Source: Pseudomonas sp. PDM04 (lineage in GTDB: Bacteria; Pseudomonadota; Gammaproteobacteria; Pseudomonadales; Pseudomonadaceae). From it: DNA of 64,000 nucleotides. A program made the translations under genes and the position numbers. Below, one piece after another: positions 41,027-50,550 of the stretch. The stretch covers positions 248,001 through 312,000 of the forward strand of contig NZ_JACVAI010000004.1 of the NCBI RefSeq assembly GCF_014851765.1. The letters are read 5' to 3'. The notes below the pieces were generated by a model. It had not been told where the DNA came from, searched no databases, and saw only the letters and a list, made by a program, of their open reading frames with translations. Position 1 is the first letter of the stretch, and each line of letters starts with the position of its first letter.

Positions 41027-43285
41027 TTACTTGCGCAACAGGCGCAAACCGTTGAACACCACCAACAGGCTCACGCCCATGTCGGCGAACACCGCCATCC
41101 ACATGGTGGCGAACCCGAAGAAGGTTACCCCAAGAAAGATCGCCTTGATGACCAAAGCGAGGGCAATGTTCTGCTTGAGGATGCTCGAGGTTTGCCGGGA
41201 CAGCTGGATAAACGCTGGAATCTTGCGCAAATCGTCGTCCATCAGGGCGACATCGGCGGTTTCGATGGCCGTATCGGTGCCCGCTGCGGCCATGGCGAAA
41301 CCGATCTGCGCACGCGCCAGTGCAGGGGCATCGTTGATACCGTCGCCGACCATGCCGACCTGATGCCCCCGCGCATAAAGCGCCTCGATGGCCTGCAGTT
41401 TGTCGGTCGGCAGCAGATCGCCTTTGGCTTCGTCGATGCCCACCTGCGCAGCAATCGCCTGGGCGGTGTGAACATTGTCGCCGGTAAGCATCAGGGTCTT
41501 GATGCCCAACTCATGCAGTTGCCGGATCGCCTCGCGGCTGGAATCCTTCACGGTATCGGCCACGGCAAACAGCGCCAACGGGCCCGAGGCGTCGAGCAGC
41601 AACACCACGGATTTGCCCTGTTTCTCCAGGGCAAACAGCTTTTCCTCCAACGCCGGCGAGCACAACTTCAGCTCTTCCACCAGGCGGTGATTGCCCAAGT
41701 GGTAGACCTGACCGTCGATCTCGCCGCGTACACCGCGGCCGGCCAGTGCGGCGAAGTTATCCACAGGCAGCAGCGCCAAGCCTTTATCCACAGCCGCCTG
41801 GGCGATGGCCAGCGACACCGGGTGATCCGAGCGCCCGGCCAGCGCGGCGGCAATCGCCGGCGCGCGGGCTTCGGCCGTGGGGTCGAGCGCCAGGTAATCC
41901 GTCTGCACCGGCTTGCCGTGGGTGATCGTCCCGGTCTTGTCCAGCGCCAGGTAATCGAGCTTGTAGCCGCCCTCCAGGTAGACGCCGCCCTTGACCAGGA
42001 TCCCTTTGCGCGCCGCCGCCGCGAGGCCGCTGACGATGGTCACCGGGGTGGAAATCACCAGCGCACAAGGGCAGGCGACCACCAGCAGCACCAGCGCCCG
42101 GTAGATCCAGTCGAACCAGGCCGCGCCTGCGATGAACAACGGTGGAATCACCGCCACCGCCAGGGCCAGGATAAACACCGCAGGGGTGTAGATCTTCGAG
42201 AACTGGTCCACGAAACGCTGGGTCGGTGCCCGTGCGCCCTGCGCCTGCTCGACGGCGTGGATGATCCGCGCCAGGGTCGAGTTGTTCGCGGCGGCCGTCA
42301 CGGCGTATTCCAGGGCACCGGCCTGATTGATGGTGCCGGCGAAGACCTTGTCGCCCACGGTTTTCTCCACCGGCAGGCTTTCGCCGGTAATCGGCGCCTG
42401 ATCGATGGTCGAACGGCCAGAGACCACCTCACCGTCCAGGGCGATCCGCTCGCCGGGCCGCACCCGCACCCGCGCGCCCAACTCGATCACTTTGACGTCC
42501 TGTTCCAGCCAGCGGCCATCGGCCTGCAACACCGTGGCCTGTTCCGGCGTCATCTGCATCAGGCCACTGATGGCATTGCGCGCGCGGTCCAGGGATTTGG
42601 CTTCGATCAACTCGGCGACGGTAAACAGGAACATCACCATCGCCGCTTCCGGCCACTGGCCGATCAGGATCGCACCGGTCACCGCGATGCTCATCAGCGC
42701 GTTGATATTCAGGTTGAGGTTCTTCAGGGCAATCCAGCCCTTCTTGTAGGTGCCGAGGCCGCCGCTGAAGATCGAGATCAACGCGATGATCGCCACCACC
42801 CCATCCGGCGCCGCACTGGTGAAATGCACCACTTCGGCGGCGAGCGCGGTCACACCCGACAGCGCCAATGGCCACCACGGCTTTTTCTCAGGGGCTGGCG
42901 CAGGTGCTTCGACGCCCGGCTCCAGCGGCTCGGCCTGCATGCCCAGGGACTTGATCGCCTCGATAATGGGCGCCGTGTCCGGCAGGTCGTGGGTGACGCC
43001 CAGCACGCGGTTGATCAGGTTGAACTCCAGCTGCTGCACCCCTGCCAGCTTGCCGAGCTTGTTCTGGATCAACGTCTGCTCGGTCGGGCAGTCCATGGCT
43101 TCGATGCGGAAACTGCTCAGCCGTGCGTTGGCGCTGGGAGCTTCGGTCAGTTGGACCAATGCCGGCGCCACGGGCGTTGACGAGCAGCAGGCATCGCCAT
43201 GACTGCCGTGCACGGGCTTGGGCACCGGCGTCAGTTTGCTGCAGCAGTGGGTTTCGGAAGTGTGGGAGTGCCGGGAATCGCTCAT
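41027..43285 (-). CDS. cadA: Heavy-metal P1B-type ATPase, Zn/Cd/Pb efflux (CadA/ZntA group)
   Basis: The 752-residue pump expels divalent soft metals from the cytoplasm. The N-terminus has His- and Cys-rich segments (HSHTSETHCC, HGDACC) and a heavy-metal domain whose usual CxxC reads MDCPTEQ. The membrane CPC motif is in VVACPCALVIST (about 400), the phosphorylation site is DKTGTITHGKP (about 445), and the hinge is MVGDGINDAPALA (about 640). All catalytic motifs are intact. It is divergent from a MerR-type gene with a shared operator. Confidence 0.92.
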   Translation of the reverse strand: MSDSRHSHTSETHCCSKLTPVPKPVHGSHGDACCSSTPVAPALVQLTEAPSANARLSSFRIEAMDCPTEQTLIQNKLGKLAGVQQLEFNLINRVLGVTHDLPDTAPIIEAIKSLGMQAEPLEPGVEAPAPAPEKKPWWPLALSGVTALAAEVVHFTSAAPDGVVAIIALISIFSGGLGTYKKGWIALKNLNLNINALMSIAVTGAILIGQWPEAAMVMFLFTVAELIEAKSLDRARNAISGLMQMTPEQATVLQADGRWLEQDVKVIELGARVRVRPGERIALDGEVVSGRSTIDQAPITGESLPVEKTVGDKVFAGTINQAGALEYAVTAAANNSTLARIIHAVEQAQGARAPTQRFVDQFSKIYTPAVFILALAVAVIPPLFIAGAAWFDWIYRALVLLVVACPCALVISTPVTIVSGLAAAARKGILVKGGVYLEGGYKLDYLALDKTGTITHGKPVQTDYLALDPTAEARAPAIAAALAGRSDHPVSLAIAQAAVDKGLALLPVDNFAALAGRGVRGEIDGQVYHLGNHRLVEELKLCSPALEEKLFALEKQGKSVVLLLDASGPLALFAVADTVKDSSREAIRQLHELGIKTLMLTGDNVHTAQAIAAQVGIDEAKGDLLPTDKLQAIEALYARGHQVGMVGDGINDAPALARAQIGFAMAAAGTDTAIETADVALMDDDLRKIPAFIQLSRQTSSILKQNIALALVIKAIFLGVTFFGFATMWMAVFADMGVSLLVVFNGLRLLRK

Positions 43286-43315
43286 TGGTTGCGTCCATGA
43301 AAGTGCCTGTTGCCA

Positions 43316-43346
43316 AGTAAAGACCCTGTAGCCACTATAGGGTCAA
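43316..43346 (-). promoter_or_regulatory. MerR-type cadA promoter and CadR operator
   Basis: On the minus strand TTGACC (43346-43341) and TTTACT (43321-43316) are separated by exactly 19 bases, the long spacer typical of MerR-controlled promoters. The dyad GACCCT-11-AGGGTC (43322-43344) fills the spacer. CadR should bind here and realign the promoter when metal is present. Confidence 0.85.
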
Positions 43347-43369
43347 GCACCCATTTGGAGAGCAGCGTC

Positions 43370-43819
43370 ATGAAAATCGGCGAACTGGCAAAATTGACCG
43401 ACTGCGCGGTGGAAACCATCCGCTACTACGAGCGCGAGAACCTGCTGCCGGAACCGGCCCGCAGTGACGGCAACTACCGGGTCTATACCCAGGCTCACGC
43501 CGAACGCCTGACCTTTATCCGCAACTGCCGCACCCTCGACATGACGCTCGAGGAGATCCGCAGCCTGCTGGCGTTTCGCGACAGCCCGCAGGACCAGTGC
43601 GAAAGCGTGAATGCGCTGGTCGACGAACACATTCATCACGTGAAGGCACGGATCGACGGGTTGCTGGCGTTACAGGCGCAGTTGATCGACCTGCGCCGCC
43701 GCTGTGGCGAAGGGCCGGATATCGATCAGTGCGGGATCCTGCAGCGGCTGGAGGTCAGTGGCGGGGTGGTGGCGACGGAGGTCGAGCCTTCGCATGTGGG
43801 GCGTAGTCACGGCCACTGA
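43370..43819 (+). CDS. cadR: MerR family metal-responsive regulator (CadR-like)
   Basis: The 149-residue activator has the MerR helix-turn-helix MKIGELAKLTDCAVETIRYYE, the dimer helix, and cysteines at 77, 112 and 121 that match the metal-binding positions of CadR/PbrR proteins. A His-containing tail (EPSHVGRSHGH) ends the protein, as in CadR. I chose the ATG at 43370, which lies just past the shared operator. It is divergent from cadA. Confidence 0.9.
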   Translation: MKIGELAKLTDCAVETIRYYERENLLPEPARSDGNYRVYTQAHAERLTFIRNCRTLDMTLEEIRSLLAFRDSPQDQCESVNALVDEHIHHVKARIDGLLALQAQLIDLRRRCGEGPDIDQCGILQRLEVSGGVVATEVEPSHVGRSHGH

Positions 43820-43837
43820 ACCCGTCATGAAACCCAG

Positions 43838-43926
43838 TGTGGGAGCGAGCCTGCTCGCGAATGCAGTGGATCATTCAACCGTGAAGTCGACTGATGTAGC
43901 GCTTTCGCAAGCAAGCTCGCTCCCCC
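43838..43926. repeat. REP pair (REPIN), outward-GTGGG type
   Basis: Inverted halves at 43838-43864 and 43899-43926 (the second with several changes, GCAAGCAAGCTCGC) are about 34 bases apart, between convergent cadR and thyA. Confidence 0.87.
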
Positions 43927-43942
43927 AGCGATTGCGTATTTT

Positions 43943-44914
43943 TCAAACGGCCATCGGCGCCGTCATCGGCGCATGGTGCTGATAACCCTCTAGCGAGAAA
44001 TCACCCGGCTCGATCAACTCCAGCCATTCCGGCTGATACACACCCGTCCTGGAAAACTCCGGCACACGGTCGCTGATCACCAGTTTCGGCATCGGGAACG
44101 GCTCGCGCGTGAGCTGTTCGTTGAGCATGTCCAGGTGATTTTCGTAGACGTGCGCGTCACCGATGAAATAAGTGAACCAGCGCGGCGTATAACCGGTCAG
44201 GCGACCGATCAGGCTCAGCAGTGCCGCGCCCTCGGTGAGGTTGAACGGCGTGCCCAGGCCCAGGTCGTTGGAGCGGATGTAGAGGGTCAGGGAAATCTCT
44301 CTGGTCTCGACATTCGGGTGGAACTGATACAACAGATGGCACGGCGGCAAGGCCATTTCATCGAGTTGCGCAACGTTCCAACCGTGGAACAGGATGCGGC
44401 GGCTGCCCGGGTCCTTGATGATGGTGTCGACGCACTGGCGGACCTGATCGATCGCCTTGTACAGCACCACGTAGGCCTGGCCGTCCTCTTCGCCTTCGGC
44501 GATCTGGCGATAGCCCTGGCTCAAGGTCTGCTCGATGGCGGCCTGGTTACTGAGCGGGATCTGCTTGTACGCCGGCCACTTGCGCCATTGCACGCCATAG
44601 ATCTCGCCGAGGTCGTCTTCGCCCTGGCGGAACGGGTTGGCCAGCCACTGGGCGTTTTCGTTGGCGTTCTGGTCCCAGACCTTGCAACCCAGCGCGCGGA
44701 ACTCGGCGGCATTGTTCACCCCACGCAGGAAGCCGCACATTTCGCCAATGGCCGACTTGAAGGCCATCTTGCGGGTGGTGATCGCCGGAAAACCTTCCTG
44801 CAGGTCATAACGCAGCATCGCGCCGGGGAAGCTGATGGTGTTCACGCCAGTGCGGTTGGCTTGCTTGGTGCCGTTCTTGATGACGTGGGCGACCAGTTCG
44901 AGATATTGCTTCAT
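43943..44914 (-). CDS. thyA: Thymidylate synthase
   Basis: ThyA methylates dUMP to dTMP using methylene-tetrahydrofolate. The 323-residue protein carries the catalytic cysteine in LPPCHLLYQFH (about 191), GVNTISFPGAMLRYDLQEGFPAITTRK (within about 24-50) and the DAHVYENHLDMLNEQL segment near 255. It is longer than the 264-residue E. coli enzyme because of inserts in the middle, a known size variant. It is 48 bases downstream of lgt in the same direction. Confidence 0.96.
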   Translation of the reverse strand: MKQYLELVAHVIKNGTKQANRTGVNTISFPGAMLRYDLQEGFPAITTRKMAFKSAIGEMCGFLRGVNNAAEFRALGCKVWDQNANENAQWLANPFRQGEDDLGEIYGVQWRKWPAYKQIPLSNQAAIEQTLSQGYRQIAEGEEDGQAYVVLYKAIDQVRQCVDTIIKDPGSRRILFHGWNVAQLDEMALPPCHLLYQFHPNVETREISLTLYIRSNDLGLGTPFNLTEGAALLSLIGRLTGYTPRWFTYFIGDAHVYENHLDMLNEQLTREPFPMPKLVISDRVPEFSRTGVYQPEWLELIEPGDFSLEGYQHHAPMTAPMAV

Positions 44915-44962
44915 GAGTTACCTGTGTCCTTGAACCCGGGGCCGGAGCCCCGGGGTTCGAAT

Positions 44963-45775
44963 TTATGCAGCAGCCGCTGGCGGCGCCGGTGCGCGATTGT
45001 AGGCCAGCCAGATCAGGAACAGGCCGCCGATGATCATCGGCACGCACAGCACCTGACCCATGGTCAGCCAGTTCCAGGCCAGGTAGCCCAGTTGCGCATC
45101 CGGTACGCGGACGAATTCGACGATGAACCGGAAGATCCCGTAGAACAGCGCGAACATCCCCGACACCGCCATGGTGGGCCGCGGCTTGCGCGAGTACAGC
45201 CACAGGATCAGGAACAGCGCGACGCCTTCCAGGGCGAACTGGTACAGCTGCGACGGGTGACGCGGCAGTTGTGCCGGATCGCTGAACGGCGGGAACACCA
45301 TGGCCCACGGCACGTCGGTGGCCTTGCCCCACAATTCGGCGTTGATGAAATTGCCGATACGCCCGGCGCCCAGGCCGATCGGCACCATCGGCGCCACGAA
45401 GTCCATCAGCTGGAAGAACGACTTGTTGTGCTTCTTGCCGAACCACAGCGCTGCCAGCATCACGCCGATGAAGCCGCCATGGAAGGACATGCCGCCCTTC
45501 CACACCTCGAAAATCAGCATCGGGTTGGCGAGGTAGGCACTCAGATCGTAGAACAGCACGTAACCCAGGCGACCGCCGACGATGACGCCCATCGACATCC
45601 AGAACACCATGTCGGAGAGTTTCTCCTTGGTCCAGGTCGGGTCGAAGCGGTTGAGCCGGCGCGACGCCAGCAGCCACGCACCGCCGATGCCGATCAGGTA
45701 CATCAAGCCGTACCAGTGGATTTTCAGCGGACCGATGGCCAGGGCCACCGGGTCGATCTGCGGGTAAGGCAGCAT
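44963..45775 (-). CDS. lgt: Prolipoprotein diacylglyceryl transferase
   Basis: Lgt adds the diacylglyceryl group to the lipobox cysteine of prolipoproteins. The 270-residue inner-membrane enzyme has about seven membrane segments, HGGFIGVMLAALWFGKK, the Lgt signature GRIGNFINAELWGK (about 142-155) and RHPSQLYQFALEG (about 180). I chose the ATG at 45775; the longer frame adds 9 residues without family match. It is upstream of thyA, a common pairing. Confidence 0.96.
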   Translation of the reverse strand: MLPYPQIDPVALAIGPLKIHWYGLMYLIGIGGAWLLASRRLNRFDPTWTKEKLSDMVFWMSMGVIVGGRLGYVLFYDLSAYLANPMLIFEVWKGGMSFHGGFIGVMLAALWFGKKHNKSFFQLMDFVAPMVPIGLGAGRIGNFINAELWGKATDVPWAMVFPPFSDPAQLPRHPSQLYQFALEGVALFLILWLYSRKPRPTMAVSGMFALFYGIFRFIVEFVRVPDAQLGYLAWNWLTMGQVLCVPMIIGGLFLIWLAYNRAPAPPAAAA

Positions 45776-45856
45776 TGCGACTCCTCGTAAGCGTTGAAAC
45801 ATTGAAAATTCCCGGGCGACGCTGTCACGCCAGGATTAAGCCAGGATTGCGGTGCC

Positions 45857-46639
45857 TCAGAGCAGGAAGTTCAAACCCACGCAGAACAGCAAAGCGGCGA
45901 ACAGCCTTTTCAGCAAGCGCGGCGACAGCCTGTGGGCCAGTCGCGCCCCCAGGCGGGCGAAGACCATGCTGGTCAGGGCAATGCCCAGCAGCGCCGGCAG
46001 ATAAACGAAACCGAGACTATGGGCCGGCAACAGCGGATCGTGCCACCCCAGAATCATGAAACTCAATGCACTGGCCAAGGCGATTGGCAGGCCGCAGGCC
46101 GACGACGTCGCCACGGCTTGCTGCATCGGCACGCTGCGCCAGGTCAGAAACGGCACGGTCAGCGACCCGCCGCCAATCCCGAAGATCGCCGAGGCCCAGC
46201 CAATGACGGTGCCCGCCAGGGTCAGACCGACTTTGCCGGGCACCGTTCGGCTGGCCTTGGGCTTGACGTCCAGCATCAGTTGCACGGCGATGACCAGGGC
46301 GAACACGCCGATGATCTTCTGCAGGTTGGGCCCGGAGATCGCTTCTGCGGTCAGCGCGCCGACACCGGCCCCCATCAGGATACCGACGGTCATCCAGGCG
46401 AAGATCGGCCAACGCACGGCGCCGCGACGATGATGCTCGCGCACCGCGTTGACCGAGGTGAAGATGATCGTCGCCAGGGAGGTGCCGACCGCCAGGTGCG
46501 TCAGGATCGAGGCATCGAAACCCTGCAGGGTGAAACTGAACACCAGCACGGGCACGATGATGATTCCGCCACCGACGCCAAACAGGCCGGCCAGCACGCC
46601 TGCGCAGGCGCCAAGCGCCAGATAGAGCAGAAACTCCAT
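45857..46639 (-). CDS. TauE/SafE family transporter
   Basis: The 260-residue inner-membrane protein has about eight membrane segments and the family start GACAGVLAGLFGVGGGIIIVPVLV (about 11-34). It has a matching second-half repeat (SAIFGIGGGSLTVPFL at about 165). The family includes sulfite and sulfoacetate exporters, but substrates vary and none can be fixed here. It is 81 bases upstream of lgt. Confidence 0.87.
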   Translation of the reverse strand: MEFLLYLALGACAGVLAGLFGVGGGIIIVPVLVFSFTLQGFDASILTHLAVGTSLATIIFTSVNAVREHHRRGAVRWPIFAWMTVGILMGAGVGALTAEAISGPNLQKIIGVFALVIAVQLMLDVKPKASRTVPGKVGLTLAGTVIGWASAIFGIGGGSLTVPFLTWRSVPMQQAVATSSACGLPIALASALSFMILGWHDPLLPAHSLGFVYLPALLGIALTSMVFARLGARLAHRLSPRLLKRLFAALLFCVGLNFLL

Positions 46640-46772
46640 GGATGATCCCTACTCTCGAGTCAAAACCGGATCGGCATGGTAACGGATGCACGGCCTCCGG
46701 CTCTACTGTGAAGCCGATGGATCGATGAGCGATGTCTGCGTAGAGTGGGCAAAAACACACAGGGACCACCTT

Positions 46773-47519
46773 ATGTGCCTGATTGTCTTTGCCTGGCGCC
46801 CGGGTCATGCCCTGCCGCTGATCGTCGCGGCCAACCGCGACGAATTCTATGCCCGGCCCAGCCAGCCACTGGCGCAATGGCCGCACGCCCCGCAGGTCTA
46901 TGCCGGCCGCGACCTGGAGGCCGGGGGCACCTGGCTCGGGGTCGGCGCCAACGGGCGCTTTGCCGCGCTGACCAATATCCGCGATCCCCACCAACCGGCC
47001 GCACGCAAATCCCGTGGCGAACTGGTCGCGCGCTTTCTCGGCGGCGAGATGCCGATCGATGACTATCTGGACGACGTTGTCGGCCGTTCGCTGGAATATG
47101 CCGGGTTCAACCTGCTGGTCGGCAATGCCAACGAGTTGTGGTACTACCACGCCCGCGCCGCCGAGGCGGTGATGTTGCAGCCGGGGGTCTACGGTTTGTC
47201 GAATGCGGGGCTGGACACGCCGTGGCCGAAGTTGCTCAAGGCCCGGGCCATGCTGCAGACGGTGCTGGACGACCCGCAGCCCGAGGCGTTGCTGGCGCTG
47301 CTCAGTGACACGCAGACGGCGCCGTTCGCCGAGCTGCCGGACACCGGAGTGGGGCTGGCGACCGAGACGCTGTTGTCGAGCGTGTTCATTGCCAGCCAGA
47401 GTTACGGCACGCGGGCAAGTACGGCGTTGATTGTCCGGGCGGATGGTTCGCGGCAGATGGTTGAGCGGAGTTTCGGGCCCTATGGCGGGCATCTTGGGGA
47501 GGTGCACATCCGCGTATAG
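46773..47519 (+). CDS. NRDE (TANGO2-like) family protein
   Basis: The 248-residue protein starts MCLIVFAW and has the family hallmark AANRDEFYARP (about 19-29), then GTWLGVGANGRFAALTNIR (about 53-71). The second-residue cysteine resembles N-terminal nucleophile enzymes, but the biochemical role is not established; TANGO2 relatives have been linked to heme and lipid handling. I chose the ATG at 46773, because MCLI is the conserved family start. Confidence 0.88.
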   Translation: MCLIVFAWRPGHALPLIVAANRDEFYARPSQPLAQWPHAPQVYAGRDLEAGGTWLGVGANGRFAALTNIRDPHQPAARKSRGELVARFLGGEMPIDDYLDDVVGRSLEYAGFNLLVGNANELWYYHARAAEAVMLQPGVYGLSNAGLDTPWPKLLKARAMLQTVLDDPQPEALLALLSDTQTAPFAELPDTGVGLATETLLSSVFIASQSYGTRASTALIVRADGSRQMVERSFGPYGGHLGEVHIRV

Positions 47520-47536
47520 CGTTGTCCGGGCTGACG

Positions 47537-47612
47537 CCCTCGCGAGCAAGCTCGCTCCCACATGGGGTCTGTGTACACAGTTCCACCGTGGGCGCGAGCC
47601 TGTTCGCGAAGG
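47537..47612. repeat. REP pair (REPIN), inward-GTGGG type
   Basis: Inverted halves at 47537-47562 and 47584-47612, about 21 bases apart, lie between the convergent NRDE and ptsP genes. The second half has changes (GTGGGCGCGAGCCTGTTCGCG). Confidence 0.85.
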
Positions 47613-47625
47613 CGCCCTCGGGGTT

Positions 47626-49905
47626 TCAGAGGGCCTTGGCCGCCGCCGGGTTGACCATCCGCGCCAACCCGAGGTTCTTCAGCGCCAGTTGCAGCGAGCT
47701 GTGGATCACCTGCGGGTTGTCGATGGTCATCAATTCGGCCAGCAACTCCTTGGCCATGTCCAGGTTGATCTGGCGCAGCATCCACTTCACCTTCGGCAGG
47801 TTGGTGGCGTTCATCGACAGGCTGTCGAAACCCATCGCCATCAACAACACCGCCGCCGCCGGGTCGCCGGCCATCTCGCCGCAGATACTCACCGGCTTGC
47901 CTTCGGCATGGGCGTCGCGCACCACGTTCTGCAACGCCTGGAGCACCGCCGGGTGCAGGTAGTCGTAGAGATCGGCCACTCGTGGGTTGTTACGGTCCAC
48001 GGCCAGCAGGTACTGGGTCAGGTCGTTGGAGCCGACCGACAGGAAGTCCACCTGCCGCGCCAGTTCCTTGGTCTGGTACACCGCTGCCGGTATCTCGATC
48101 ATCACGCCAATCGGCGGCATCGGCACGTCGGTGCCTTCGTCGCGCACTTCGCCCCAGGCCCGGTGAATCAGGTGCAGGGCTTCTTCGAGTTCATGAATGC
48201 CGGAGATCATCGGCAGCAGAATGCGCAGGTTGTTCAGGCCTTCGCTGGCCTTGAGCATCGCGCGGGTCTGCACCAGGAAGATTTCCGGGTGGTCGAGGGT
48301 GACGCGAATCCCGCGCCAGCCAAGGAACGGGTTGTCTTCCTTGATCGGGAAGTACGACAGCGCCTTGTCGCCACCGATGTCCAGCGTACGCATGGTCACC
48401 GGTTGCGGGTGGAACGCGGCGAGCTGCTCGCGATAGATCGCCAACTGCTCCTTTTCGCTGGGAAAACGCTGGTTGATCATGAACGGCACTTCGGTGCGGT
48501 ACAGACCTACGCCTTCGGCACCGCGCTTCTGCGCCCGCGCCACGTCCGCCAACAGGCCGGTGTTGACCCACAGCGGCATGCGGTGACCGTCGACGGTCAC
48601 GCACGGCAGGTCGCGCAGGGAGTCGAGGCCCAGGGCCAGTTGCTTCTCTTCTTCCACCACCTCGGCAAATTGCTTGCGCAATACTTCGCTGGGGTTGGTG
48701 AAGACCTCACCGCGATGGCCGTCGACGATCATGTCGATGCCGTCGACCTTGGCGTACGGCAGGTCGACCAGGCCCATCACCGTCGGGATGCCCATGGCCC
48801 GGGCCAGGATCGCGACGTGGGAGTTGCCCGAGCCGAGCACCGAGACCAGGCCGACCAGGGTGCCTTCCGGCACCTCGCCGAGCATGGCCGGTGTCAGTTC
48901 CTCGGCGACCAGAATGGTTTTTTCCGGGTAGACCAGGTTCTGCTGGCGCTCTTCCTGCAGGTAGGCGAGCAGGCGACGCCCCAGGTCCTTGACGTCCGAG
49001 GCGCGCTCGCGCAGGTAGGCGTCGTCCATCAGTTCGAAACGGTTGACGTGATCGGTGACCACCTGGCGCAACGCGCCCTGGGCCCACTGGCCGGTCTTGA
49101 TCACCGTGGTCACTTCATTACCCAGCGCGGCGTCGTCGAGCATCATCAGGTAGACGTCGAACAGCGCCCGCTCCTCGGGCCGCAACTGGGTGGCCAGCTT
49201 GGCGGACAAGGCACGCATGTCGGCGCGTACGCCTTCGATGGCGGTCTTGAACAGCTTCAGCTCGGCGTCGATGTCGGTGATGGTCTTGTCCGGCACCACG
49301 TCCAGGTCGGCCGGTGGCAGCATGACCACTGCGGTGCCGACCGCCGCGCCCGGCGAACCCGGCACGCCGACGAACTTGGCTTCCTGGATGCCCTTGCCCT
49401 GGCGGCCCAGGCCGCGGATCGAACCGGTGGCCTCGGCGTGGGCGATAACGCCGGCGAGCTGCGCGCTCATGGTCACGAGGAAGGCTTCTTCACCTTCGTC
49501 GAACTGGCGACGTTCCTTTTGCTGGATGACCAACACGCCGACGACGCGACGGTGGTGGATGATCGGCGCCCCGAGGAAGGAGGCGTAGCGCTCTTCACCG
49601 GTCTCGGCGAAGTAGCGGTAGCGCGGGTGATCCGCGGCGTTTTCGAGGTTCAGGGGTTCTTCACGCGTGCCGACCAGGCCGACCAGACCTTCGTTGGGCG
49701 CCATGCTGACCTTGCCGATCGAGCGCTTGTTCAAGCCCTCGGTCGCCATCAGCACGAAGCGGTTGGTCTCGGGATCAAGCAGGTAGACCGAGCAGACCTG
49801 GCTGCCCATGGCCTCTTTGACGCGCAACACAATAATCCCCAACGCCGCCTTGAGATCCTTGGCGGAGTTAACTTCCTGGACGATCTTGCGCAGCGTATTG
49901 AGCAT
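47626..49905 (-). CDS. ptsP: Phosphoenolpyruvate-protein phosphotransferase PtsP (enzyme I-Ntr)
   Basis: PtsP is the first enzyme of the nitrogen-related PTS and passes phosphate from PEP to NPr. The 759-residue protein has an N-terminal GAF domain (about 1-165), the PEP-utilising histidine in GSGNSHVAILARAMGIPTVMG (split around residue 357), and the C-terminal TIM barrel. The barrel holds DIGGDKALSYFP, GWRGIRVTL and the catalytic cysteine in VSICGEMAGDP (near 670). Length is as expected. It follows rppH by 22 bases, the same pairing as in E. coli. Confidence 0.97.
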   Translation of the reverse strand: MLNTLRKIVQEVNSAKDLKAALGIIVLRVKEAMGSQVCSVYLLDPETNRFVLMATEGLNKRSIGKVSMAPNEGLVGLVGTREEPLNLENAADHPRYRYFAETGEERYASFLGAPIIHHRRVVGVLVIQQKERRQFDEGEEAFLVTMSAQLAGVIAHAEATGSIRGLGRQGKGIQEAKFVGVPGSPGAAVGTAVVMLPPADLDVVPDKTITDIDAELKLFKTAIEGVRADMRALSAKLATQLRPEERALFDVYLMMLDDAALGNEVTTVIKTGQWAQGALRQVVTDHVNRFELMDDAYLRERASDVKDLGRRLLAYLQEERQQNLVYPEKTILVAEELTPAMLGEVPEGTLVGLVSVLGSGNSHVAILARAMGIPTVMGLVDLPYAKVDGIDMIVDGHRGEVFTNPSEVLRKQFAEVVEEEKQLALGLDSLRDLPCVTVDGHRMPLWVNTGLLADVARAQKRGAEGVGLYRTEVPFMINQRFPSEKEQLAIYREQLAAFHPQPVTMRTLDIGGDKALSYFPIKEDNPFLGWRGIRVTLDHPEIFLVQTRAMLKASEGLNNLRILLPMISGIHELEEALHLIHRAWGEVRDEGTDVPMPPIGVMIEIPAAVYQTKELARQVDFLSVGSNDLTQYLLAVDRNNPRVADLYDYLHPAVLQALQNVVRDAHAEGKPVSICGEMAGDPAAAVLLMAMGFDSLSMNATNLPKVKWMLRQINLDMAKELLAELMTIDNPQVIHSSLQLALKNLGLARMVNPAAAKAL

Positions 49906-49927
49906 GGCTCGGGGTCGAACTCCGTCG

Positions 49928-50407
49928 TCAGTCGCGCGCTAAAAGGCGCGGGGCAAGCTCTTTGAGAGCGCGTCGATACACCTCGCGCTTGAATGTCACC
50001 ACCTGGCCCAACGGATACCAATAGCTGACCCAGCGCCAGCCATCGAACTCCGGTTTACCGGTCAAATCCATCCGCACCCGCTGCTCGTTGGAGATCAGGC
50101 GCAGGAGAAACCATTTCTGCTTCTGGCCGATGCACAGCGGTTGGCTGTGGGTACGGACCAGGCGTTGCGGCAAACGATAGCGCAACCAGCCCCGGGTACA
50201 GGCGAGAATTTCAACATCCTCGCGCTCCAGGCCCACTTCTTCGTTCAGCTCGCGGTACAAGGCGTCCTCCGGCGTCTCCTGAGGGTTGATCCCCCCCTGC
50301 GGAAACTGCCAGGCATCCTGATTGATACGGCGAGCCCATAGCACCTGTCCGGCATCATTCGTGAGAATGATCCCGACATTGGGGCGGAAACCATCGGGGT
50401 CGATCAC
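49928..50407 (-). CDS. rppH: RNA pyrophosphohydrolase
   Basis: RppH removes pyrophosphate from the 5' end of mRNAs and starts their decay. The 159-residue protein has the Nudix box GGINPQETPEDALYRELNEEVGL (within about 38-60), QDAWQFPQGG before it and the QKQKWFLL strand. I chose a GTG at 50407, giving VIDPDGFRPNVG, the standard family start (IDPDGFRPNVG), with GAGG 8 bases upstream. The ATG at 50551 would extend through the promoter of the divergent HAD gene. Confidence 0.93.
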   Translation of the reverse strand: MIDPDGFRPNVGIILTNDAGQVLWARRINQDAWQFPQGGINPQETPEDALYRELNEEVGLEREDVEILACTRGWLRYRLPQRLVRTHSQPLCIGQKQKWFLLRLISNEQRVRMDLTGKPEFDGWRWVSYWYPLGQVVTFKREVYRRALKELAPRLLARD

Positions 50408-50550
50408 GGCAACAACCTCGCAAACGCATGTCGCCGCATTGTTCCACAAAGGTCGTGAAGGCAGCAACGCGCCGACCGACCTTATGTGCACTCTGGTGAA
50501 AAGTCCGTATTCTGGGCGCCTTTCTACAGACTTTTCAGCGAGTAACCGCA

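Noticed and set aside
41192..43180. 662-codon open frame on the plus strand
   Set aside because: It is antisense to cadA and its composition (His, Arg, Gly, Gln rich) is that of a frame shadow.
47431..49965. 844-codon open frame on the plus strand
   Set aside because: It is antisense to ptsP, which carries all catalytic motifs; long antisense frames are common in high-GC genomes and this one has no family features.
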